Shown here piece after piece: positions 48,285 to 56,975 of a DNA stretch of 64,000 bases (its first letter is position 1; each line of letters starts with the position of its first letter). Origin of the DNA: Siphonodentalium dalli (taxonomy: Eukaryota; Mollusca; Scaphopoda; Gadilida; Siphonodentaliidae); the NCBI GenBank assembly GCA_032622095.1, contig CP136065.1, positions 96,109,343 to 96,173,342 of the forward strand, written 5' to 3'. The notes below the pieces were generated by a model. That model made no database searches. It was not told the origin of the DNA and saw nothing but the letters and a program-made list of their open reading frames with translations. The position numbers were made by a program, and so were the translations under genes.

Positions 48285-48450
48285 TCATGATTATTGGCGA
48301 CCATGTTGGACGCCATCTTGAATTCTGTATTTTCCCCAAAGCGGATTTTAGCGGATTTTGGATATGTTATACACGAGATTCTCCCGCGTCGAATGACAAC
48401 AAAACCGCTTCTTTACCAATTTCTTCTGGGTCTCACACTCCGACGACCAC
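48285..48450 (-). repeat. Dispersed repeat R6, copy 2
   Basis: Complement of 38537-38735. It includes CATGTTGGACGCCATCTTG and TTTAGCGGATTTTGGATATG. Confidence 0.75.
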
Positions 48451-49298
48451 ACTAGTGGAGGCATATGTGTAATCATCACCCATATGCGCTATCCTTATGG
48501 TACGTTCATACGCTGGCAATATTGCACTGCAAACTGCAAAAATGCCAGCTGAAAATGTTGTTTTGTTTTGTTTTATTAGCTGGCATTTTTGCCAGCTAAC
48601 GACTAGCTCGTGTTGGGTCGTGGCTGGTCGTCAACAATCAACGGTGATATATGATAACGGCGTATACCTCTCTGTCGGTGGCCACAACACAAGGCCACTG
48701 ACAATAATTGACTGTGTATGTACCGTCCTTGATACGATCGAAATGGGATCGGGGTGTGTTCTCTGTGATTCTCATACACACTTAATTATACATGTGTACG
48801 GATCTCCGTTATATGAGGATATGATATGGCGTGATACAAAGAGTATCAAAAGTGATGCTTCCCGAGTCATAAATGTGGGAGCTATAGGGGAGGTGGTGGC
48901 AGGACTCACTATGAGTATCCATGCATTGCTTCAAATGTGCTTACTTCAGTGAGCGTGTACAAATTCTCAATTGTTATCGAAATGGTCATGTATCGATCAG
49001 AATGGCACATTGATGTATCACTCAATTCAGATCAAGCTGGGGTTCGAATGCGTGCCAACACCATCTACCCAGACTGCGATATCGATGTAATTGTAGTGGT
49101 TTAAAAGTGACTGCTTGTGTCGTGGTGGTGGGGCGGGTCTAAGGGTAGGGATAATGGGATGTTAGTCTGGCATTGATAAAGCATATATGGGCCTATAGCA
49201 TTATTCATGCCATTTGAATAACAATATATTGTGTGCTTTTGATTAACTTGTGTTACTATTTATTTGATGTCTTTGTTTTGTTTAATATCAGCACCACG

Positions 49299-49311
49299 CC
49301 CCCCCCCCCCC
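49299..49311. repeat. Poly-C run (13)
   Basis: Read directly; inside the Harbinger-like element. Confidence 0.95.
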
Positions 49312-49318
49312 GTTTTTC

Positions 49319-49642
49319 TTAACTTATTGTTTTGCTTAACATGAAGACAAACGAGTTTGTGACTAAAATTATTGGAATGACAAGTTTGGAGTTTGGGATG
49401 ATACCCGAGAAGATTTGAATTCGTCGGTTATCTTCGTTGAGCCAAGTGCGGACCCACCATCTCCTGTCCAGGTGACGTTCATTGTACTCATATGTGAGCA
49501 GCATCACAGCGAGAGAGCTGGCCGTGACGATATCACATTCCAACATGTCAAGTGACATTATTTTGACTGGCCTAAGAATACCAACACACATCGTGTTATA
49601 ATATATTGCAAACAGCTCATCATATTGCAAACAGCTCATCAA
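49319..49642 (-). pseudogene. Possible Harbinger transposase remnant
   Basis: The minus-strand ORF of 107 codons contains NERHLDRRWWVRTWL at about residues 55-69. RRWWVRPWL-type motifs mark the N-terminal part of many animal Harbinger transposases and HARBI1 relatives, which are DDE enzymes. The expected downstream region (QLxxELxxED..., then the DDE core) is not seen; after LNEDNRRI the sequence is unfamiliar. The match is short, but its place inside a TTA-flanked TIR element supports it. It is certainly non-functional if real. Confidence 0.45.
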
Positions 49643-49789
49643 TCACGCAAAACGGCTGTCGTTCATTGATCACTACTAACGTTGATTTGTTGACAGCGGG
49701 CAGAAATTAATCAGTTTTGGCAATTTTGCAGCTGGCATTTTTGCAGTTTGCAGTGCAATATTGTCAGCGTATGAACGTACCCTTAGGCG

Positions 49790-50395
49790 AATTAGAATTT
49801 GACTCATCAATATTATGGTTTATAATATTCTCTAAGAAAGGACATGTCCTACTACTGTCCGGCAACGGGGGATGTCATATGGGTCAGAACAGTGCATTAA
49901 TCCAAAAATACTGGGGTTACTTAAGATTCATTGATCAGACGCACTTGACATATCAGAAACTCTTATTATAACGGGTGTCAATTTCAATCTCCTAGACAGA
50001 TCCTCGAAGTTGAAAGAAATCACAGACCAATACAGCATCAAAAACATTATTACACCACCATATACAAGAATAACCCACTCATCGAGTACATTATTGAGCC
50101 GTGTTATTATCGGAAATTCTGTTCGTGTCGTGTACTAGAAGCCGAAGTAATAAATCCCGGGAGTCTCTGACAACTTATGTGTATATGCGTCATTGATTAT
50201 TATGATTATTCACAAGCGACTTCATTCCAGAGAATAGAATGGAACATCTCCAGAGGAAATTTCGAAAGATCCAACGAACTGCTCAGTAACACAAACTGCG
50301 ATTATTTCTTAACGTCAATTCAGCCACCATAATTTTGCAGAATAAATTTATGCCAATAATGCGAGATACAATTCCCCAACCCTCTGTTACAGTAT
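49790..50395. other. No gene seen
   Basis: No domain or repeat landmark recognised. Confidence 0.4.
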
Positions 50396-50399
50396 TTTT

Positions 50400-50555
50400 T
50401 TTTTAATGTTTTACACATGATGGCTTTTTTCAGGATTCGTTAAGATTAGCCAAAAGGCCACCGAAATGACACTTTTGAGTAAAATAACGGTGCTTTTGCG
50501 AAACAGCATCGGTTTGCTCTACCAGCATCATAGCAGGGTCACTTAGCCAGGGGTG
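50400..50555 (-). repeat. R5 partial copy
   Basis: AAATGACACTTTTGAGTAAA, AACGGTGCTTTTGCGAAACA, GCATCGGTTTGCTCTACCAG and GGTCACTTAGCCAGG match R5. The CAGCAGGACCCACCAG block is missing. Words from R7 follow to about 50640. Confidence 0.65.
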
Positions 50556-50639
50556 TGTACAGGTGCGCGATTGTCAATTTAATTGCTTGTGACTTCCAAT
50601 TATGATGTGTCAGAAAACAGAATACATACTCGTTTCACG

Positions 50640-51400
50640 GTTGCTAATGTATGCTACACCGTTTTGGACTCGATGTGTGTTGTGTTCCATTTAGCTATAT
50701 TTCACCTCACCCAGAAATGGTGCCTTCTGGTTGGTCGAAAGCTGTATCCTATATGATGTAGTCCAATGATGTGCCCAATGTATTACACTACAATACTTGT
50801 ATGGTAGCGTGCTAACTTTAATACGCTACTGTACAACAAACAATGAACAGAGCCAATAATCTCCATAACAGATATACATAAATGTGTCCACCAATGTACT
50901 AAGGCGTGTCCAAGTAAAATTAAAACATTACTGTGATTTTTTTTCTTCACAGGAACGACGTCAACTTGCGAAGTGGCAACATTCGGTTGAATTCACCTTG
51001 TGGTACAGTTTCTGGTTTCCGTGCTCTCAAAACAAAACTTAAATACTGCGGTTTCGAATTAATGAACTACATAGATTTCAACACATTTTGCGACGATTAT
51101 GTTTCTTCTTAAGCTATATTTACCAGCAAGTGGATACGCATACTTGTTCTCGGTAAAAACGAGCTGTGCATGATTTCTATTAACGTCATATGAAGGGAAT
51201 TTGACCAGTTCATGTTGGTAGGGTATGGTCATATAGTATGTATGCTGCAAGTTCGAATTGTTCGGTGAAGCGTAGTGAACTACACCCACCCTCTGGCATC
51301 TGGGCACTATACCCGCGTAGTCAACTCAAAGCCATGCTCTATTTATTAAATAGACAATTATACAATTCAGACAGCGTGAATAATAATATAAAGTTATTTT
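50640..51400. other. No gene seen
   Basis: No supported feature; the minus-strand ORF at 51059-51307 has no motif. Confidence 0.4.
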
Positions 51401-51402
51401 GC

Positions 51403-51550
51403 AATGTTGTGTACAGTGTGTGTTTTTCTTGTACGAGTCCAAGTTGTGGTGAAAAGTCATATTGGACGAGACACGCAGTGCCGAGTCCAATATTACTTTT
51501 TCACCACAACTTGGACGAGTACAAGAAAAACACATACTGTACACAACATT
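51403..51550. repeat. P-family palindrome, copy 1
   Basis: Stems of about 66 bp: AATGTTGTGTACAGTGTGTG...CATATTGGAC against GTCCAATATTACTTTTTCAC...ACACAACATT, with a loop of about 17 nt (GAGACACGCAGTGCCGA). Both strands give an ORF with the residues SCGEK because of the symmetry. Confidence 0.9.
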
Positions 51551-51576
51551 GTATAATGGCATTTTTAGTATCCATC

Positions 51577-52683
51577 TGTATGTTTATTCAAATTTTGGGA
51601 ATTAAACTTTTGTGGTTATTTTTGGTATTTGTCGGCAATTAAATTCTCTATAAAAGCCTGTAATTGATCATCAGAAAGCATGATTTGGAACAGTAAACAC
51701 GGAAGTGAAAAAAAACTCAATGCAGAAGTGAAACGTCTGCTAAATCCACTAGTGTTGCGCGCGCAACACAATTTCACCGATTCATTTCGCAATAGAGTTA
51801 ATTCGTGACGTCACAGAGTCCCGATAAATTAAGTTATATTGCACACCTGGGAGTCCAATATGACATTCGGGAGTCCAATATGACTTTTTCCCGGATTATC
51901 ACGTGGCGGCATTTGCACAATCAGAAATAGTGTTAGTTAAGGGATGGATAATAAAATTATTTATCGACTTATATCGATGCCGAGACAAATTCAACAGCGA
52001 ATATTATTAGGTGTATTTTGGAGCGCAAACCGCAATGTGGATTTAAACGGACAGTATATTAAAAAGAAAGGATATTTATTGTTTTACAATAGGTCTTCCT
52101 GTTATATGGCGAAGTTCATGTAACGTGATGCGTATAAGATTATTTGGTATTTAACGTATTTCCCGATTTATTTTTATTTCACAGTACCGGCGCGGGATGT
52201 AAAAACCGGGTATATATTTATACAATCGTGAACGACCATTCAAATGCACATTTTTCTTTCGAGGGTATACGCAATCCAGGTGTTGTGATCCGATGGTTTC
52301 GTATTTCCGTTCGTATTCATTATCAAGAAATACTTAAATTACATTTGGCTATTATTATTCCGTATTATTATCCATCCCTTAAATAACACTCTTTATGATT
52401 GGGCAAAATCCGTCACGTAATAATCCGGGAAAAAGTCACATTGGACTCCCGAGTGTTCAATGTTACTTTTTTTCGGGACTCCATGACGTCAAATGAATCG
52501 GTGCAATTGTGATGCGCACCCAAAACTGTGGTGGATTTAGTAGACATTTCACTTCCGTATTTACTGTTACAAATCATGCTTTCTGATGATCAAATGCAGG
52601 CTTTTATAGAATATCAAGTGCCGACAAATACCAAAAATAACCACAAATGTTTTATTGCCAAAATTTGGATAACATACAGATGA
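51577..52683. repeat. P-family larger inverted repeat
   Basis: Left arm 51577-51950 and right arm 52355-52683 share, inverted, AGCATGATTTG, ATTCATTTCGC-like, GTGACGTCA, GAGTCCAATATGACTTTTTC and GGGATGGATAATA. The intervening 400 bp holds an R1 piece (51955-52065; GCGAATATTATTAGGTGTAT). The right arm breaks off at CATACAGATG (52683), where LINE sequence begins. Confidence 0.75.
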
Positions 52684-52898
52684 CTGCGTGCTCATGTGGA
52701 AACCGATATGAAGACGCCTATCACTATTTCTTCATGTGGCCATTGTACCAACGTGAGCGCTCAGTATTCTTTGAGAAACTAACCCGCGAAAATCTCAAAA
52801 TAAGCAATATTTCAGAACTCATGTATGGAATACTTTATAACTCGTCCCAAAAAAATATGAAACTATATTCCATCACACCAATATATTGCAGCGACTAA
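52681..52898 (+). pseudogene. LINE ORF2 C-terminal fragment
   Basis: The protein reads ACSCGNRYEDAYHYFFMWPL followed by YQRERSVFFEKL. The CxCG...ED..HYFF.CPLY pattern is the usual C-terminal zinc-finger-like block of Jockey/CR1/I-type ORF2. Here the second Cys before PLY is Trp (MWPL). The first eleven residues of the open frame come from the P-family arm, so the ORF is a chimera at a repeat junction, not a gene. The stop is at 52896-52898, and a T-rich and A-rich stretch follows. Confidence 0.7.
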
Positions 52899-52904
52899 GC
52901 GCTT

Positions 52905-53295
52905 CGACCCCAAATGATTATATTTATTTTATTTGCGAATCTATACTTTAAAAAAAATGCTTCTGGAATTTCAACTTGATATGTGGTATTTACCTCACAA
53001 GTGGACAAACCTCCCATTCAAACATCTCATTCTGATTTAGTATCTGTATTGCCTTCCAGAGCACAACAAATAGAAAAATAATCAAGTGTACCATTATATT
53101 TTACAGCCAACATAAAAGTACTAAGAATAGATAATATATTGGCAATTGTCAATCATACCAAAATTCACAATGAAGTGACATTCTTTAATATAAAATTTTT
53201 GTCACAGCCAAGAAACAACATCATATCGATCTGATCATCTCTGGAAGGCACTACACACTATATCTCTCATAACTTATCACCATGTAAATATGTTT
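52905..53295. other. No gene seen
   Basis: A/T-rich sequence without landmarks. Confidence 0.4.
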
Positions 53296-53296
53296 G

Positions 53297-53592
53297 TACA
53301 CTGAAAAACAAGTGTTTAACTTCTACACACAAAGCTAAACACTTTTTGGTCCCACTTTATAAACACGTTATCATGTGTGCATGTTAAACAAGGTGTTTAT
53401 AAACTAAACGAGGTGTTTGGGTAAACTATACACATGCATGTGTTTAGATAAATAAACACCTATGTGTTTAAGTAATTAAACACATCACAAAGTAATTAAA
53501 CACATCACATGTTTAGATCATAAACGAGGTGTTTAGGTAAAGTAAACACGGTGTTTAGAAAGTAAACACCTCAATGTGTTTATTAAATAAAT
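53297..53592. repeat. Array of GTGTTTA / TAAACAC words
   Basis: About twenty copies of GTGTTTA or TAAACAC in both orientations in 300 bp, with spacers but no fixed period. The left boundary TACACTGAAAAAC matches, complemented, the right boundary TTTTTTCAGTGTA at 60268-60280. This looks like a MITE family with a word-rich interior. Confidence 0.75.
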
Positions 53593-53599
53593 GGATCCA

Positions 53600-54840
53600 G
53601 GTGTATATGGCTTGTGTTCAGTTCCTATACATGTTTATTAATTTGTAATCATCAGTGAATATGAAGTCAAATATAAACTGAAAAAAAAAACAGAATATAC
53701 ATAGAGCTCATACAGATTTCAATTGGATATAATTCAGGTAATATACAAAGGATATAACATAGTATAACACATAAATAATGTTATTATGAATTTGTATGTA
53801 AAATGGAGAAAAGAAGCACCAAATGACAAAATTGAAACTATACCTCTCATGTAGATTGAAAAAAATACATGTGACATAATTCAGTTATTAAATTGTTGTT
53901 ATTACGTCATAAAATAAATACCTAGATTATCATATTTTCTTGGAAAACTAGGGCGCATGAGAGATATGTTCTAATGGTTTAAAAAAGTTATTTAACAAAA
54001 ATACAAATTTACAACATAAGAAATATGTCCAATTGTTTAAAATAAATAATTTAAAAAGAATTAAAACTTTTTTGAGGTGAGTCGATCGAGTTTGACAGGA
54101 AATATTTGCAACAAAAAAAAACAAATACTGCATCATTGTCTAGTTTATGGACCCAGCTATAGACTATGCGCTCAGTCTACCAATCATGCACATCAGAATG
54201 ATGATCACAACTTCCTGGTCGGTAATAACGTTTTAAGCTGGCAGAACACAATCACACAATTTCACCAGCCAGAGGAATACTCCAAAAGATGGCAGACCGG
54301 TGAAAAATGTTTTGGCGTCATCGTTGATTAACTCCAAACTTCATGTTGATTTGTTCTGCCTTGAGCTGATCTCTCTCCTATCGAAGATAGTTGACTCTCC
54401 TTGTGTAATTTGTCCTTTTTTGAGAGAGACACCATATTCTTAATATAAATGTCATGGATACCTGAAACACAATACATTCCGAAGTCAGCTTAATGTTATT
54501 ATGTATAGTTATATAATTGTGTGATTGTTTATTAATTCACAGAGAACTCAGAAGTCATTCTTTTCACAATGGAATACATTCATTCTGATTTCATTATGAG
54601 TGTAATCAGTATGAACGAAATGACTTCTGAGTTCGCTGTTGCTCATCAACTTTTATCAAGTTGTTTATGTATTCTCATCAAAATATATTTTAGCTGATGC
54701 ATATGTTTTAGGCCATGGTTAGTTATGTTTATTTTTAGCGTCATCCAGGATTCTGATAATTAAATCCAAAGTGCGGTGATTATTTATTATTAATTATTCA
54801 CGATAGGAACATTTCTGAAGTTACTATAATATATAGTACA
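53600..54840. other. No supported gene
   Basis: A/T-rich. At 54543-54640 an inverted pair (AACTCAGAAGTCATT / AATGACTTCTGAGTTC) forms a 100-bp hairpin-like structure. The ORF at 54077-54331 has no domain. Confidence 0.45.
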
Positions 54841-54844
54841 AACG

Positions 54845-55242
54845 TTGTCGTATTGGCGAGCCCGTGCGGTGCCCACTTCGCGCATGCGCAGACGAGATCT
54901 TGGAAACGGGTGGAGCTATCGACTTGAAATTTGGTATGTGAATGTATCTTGCCCCGGATACGAATTTTATCGGGTCGCCGAGCCCGTGCGACGCCAGCTT
55001 CGCGCATGCGCAGACGAGATCTCGGAAAAGGGTGGAGCTATCGACTTGAAATTTGGTATGTGAATGTATCTTGCCCCGGATACGAATTTTATCGGGTCGC
55101 CGAGCCCGTGCGACGCCAGCTTCGCGCATGCGCAGACCAGATCTAGGAAACGGGTACAGCTATCGACTTGAAATTTGGTTTTTGAATAGCCCGGACAACG
55201 TCGGGCTGGGTAGAGCTATCGACTTGAAAATTGGTTTTTGAA
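54845..55242. mobile_element. Helitron-like element, 3' portion with 122-bp repeats
   Basis: Three units start at CGAGCCCGTGCG (54857, 54979, 55101), so the period is 122 bp. Each holds CGCGCATGCGCAGAC, GGTGGAGCTATCGACTTGAA and TATCTTGCCCCGGATACGAA. The piece runs into AGCCCGGACAACGTCGGGCT (about 55185), a hairpin like that before CTAG in the next element. ORFs on both strands are repeat shadows. Confidence 0.7.
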
Positions 55243-55600
55243 TAGTCTGTTTGTCTGTATGTTTGTCTGTCATTGATATAAATCTACGATTCTGGACCGA
55301 TCGGGATGAAACTTGGTACGTGTGTGTAGTTTGACCAGGCGGTCGTCGTCGTCGTATTGGCGACCCCATGCGACGCCCGTGCAGCGCATGCGCAGACGAG
55401 ATCTCGGAAACGGGTGGAGCTATCGACTTGAAATTTGGTATGTGAATGTATCTTGCCCCGGATACGAATTTTATCGGGTCGCCGAGCCCCGTGCGACGCC
55501 AGCTTCGCGCATGCGCAGACCAGATCTCGGAAACGGGTAGAGCTATCGACTTGAAATTTGGTTTTTGAATAGCCCGGACAACGTAGGGCTCATCGGCTAG
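55243..55600 (+). mobile_element. Helitron-like element 0 (ends CTAG)
   Basis: Starts TCTGTTTGTCTGTATGTTTG, then GATGAAACTTGGTACGTG, then about 1.5 of the 122-bp units. Ends with the hairpin AGCCC...GGGCT (55571-55590) followed by CATCGG and CTAG (55597-55600). A hairpin a few bases before CTAG and a 5' TC are Helitron hallmarks. No Rep/helicase, so non-autonomous. Confidence 0.65.
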
Positions 55601-56277
55601 TCTATATATTTTTGGAAGATCTGTGTCTGTGTGTGTGTTCGCGATGAACTCGAAAACGGCCGACCCGATTTCGATGAAACTTCGTATGTGGGGGTATTTT
55701 CGGCCGTGGGGTGGCATGGGCCTATTAATTTGTCCGTGCGACGTGACCTTGACCTTGAAATCGGGTCATTTCAAGGTCAAACGCCCGAATATCACGGGAT
55801 TTCGATGAAACTTGGTATGTGGGGGTACCTTCGGCCGGAGAGTGGCATAAACCTATTAATTTGCCCGTGCGACGTGACCTTGACCTTGAAATCGGGTCAT
55901 TTCAAGGTCAAACGCCCGAATATCACTGGATTTCGATGAAACTTGGTATGTGGGGGTACTTTCGTATGGGGAGTCTCATAAGAATATTCATTTGCCCGTG
56001 CGACGTGACTTTGACCTTGAAATTTTATACATAGGTTTACTTTTGTCCACTGAGTGTTTCGGACGGGTCAAATCGTGACCCCGACCTGACCTTGACCTTC
56101 AAAATCATCAATTCAAGGTCAAATCGGGTAAAACCGGATGGATTTCGACGGGCACGTTTGTCGGGTACTTTTGTCCGGGCAGTGTTTTGGACTGGTCAAA
56201 TCGCGACCCCACTTGACCTTGACCTTCAAAATGGACAATTCAAGGTCAAAGCCGGACGAAGTCGGGTCACCTTCTAG
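55601..56277 (+). mobile_element. Helitron-like element 1, 677 bp (TC...CTAG)
   Basis: Starts TCTATATATTTTTGGAAGAT immediately after the previous CTAG and ends CTAG at 56274-56277. Before the end, CCGGACGAAGTCGGG forms a short hairpin, 7 bases (TCACCTT) upstream of CTAG. The body is ~131-bp repeats with TTTCGATGAAACTTGGTATG, CCCGTGCGACGTGACCTTGA and TTTCAAGGTCAAACGCCCGA. Non-autonomous. Confidence 0.75.
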
Positions 56278-56975
56278 TCTATTATATATTTTGGAAGATC
56301 TGTGTGTCTGTGTGTCTGTCTGTGTGTTCGCGATGAACTCGAAAACGGCCCACCCGATTTCGATGAAACTTGGTATGTGGGGATATTATCGGCCGGGGAC
56401 GAACATAGGCATATTAACTTGTCCGTGCGACGTCACCCGATTTCAAGGTCAAACGCCCGAATATCAGGGATTTCGATGAAACTTGGTATGTGTGGGTACT
56501 TTCTTATAGCGAGTCTCATAAGCATATTCATTTGCCCGTGCGACGTCAACTTGACCTTGAAATCTGGTAATTTCAAGGTCAAACGGCCGAATATCACGGG
56601 ATTTCGATGAAACTTGGTATGTATCTTCGGCCGGGGAGTGGCATAAACCTATTAATTTGTCCGTGCGTCGTGACCTTGACCTTGAAATCGGGTCATTTCA
56701 AGGTCAAATGCCCCAATATTACGGGATTTCAATGAAACTTGGTATGCGGGGGTACATTCGTATGGGGAGTCTCATAAGCATATTCATTTGCCCGTGCGAC
56801 GTGACCTTGACCTTGAAATCTGGTCAATTCAAGGTCAAATCGCCAATTTTGATGGGATTTCGACGAAATTTGATACATGGGGGTACTTTGTCAACTGAGT
56901 GTTTTGGACGGGTCAAATCGTGACCCCGACCTGACCTTGACCTTCAAAATAATAAATTAAAGGTCAAATCGGGGG
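56278..56975 (+). mobile_element. Helitron-like element 2, 3'-truncated
   Basis: Starts TCTATTATATATTTTGGAAG directly at the previous CTAG. Same repeats as element 1 (five to six units) until AAAGGTCAAATCGGGGGGG, where G-rich sequence replaces the hairpin and CTAG end. Confidence 0.75.

Larger units (their letters stand above)
48495..49785. mobile_element. PIF/Harbinger-like element, 1,285 bp
   Basis: The element proper is 48498-49782, flanked by TTA (48495-48497 and 49783-49785). The ends share GGTACGTTCATACGCTG and continue through TGCACTGCAAACTGCAAAAA, a TIR of about 53 bp with one or two mismatches. TTA duplications are the rule for PIF/Harbinger. A second, inner pair of AGCTGGCATTTTTGC words sits at 48577-48595. 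The element is too short to be autonomous but keeps a possible trace of transposase (next entry). A C13 run lies at 49299-49311. Confidence 0.8.

Noticed and set aside
48497-48952. 151-codon ORF inside the Harbinger-like element as a gene
   Set aside because: It starts within the terminal inverted repeat and shows no known domain; mentioned only as possible captured sequence.
54798-56923. Many overlapping Arg-rich ORFs on both strands
   Set aside because: They are shadows of the 122- and 131-bp Helitron repeats; frames shift from unit to unit.
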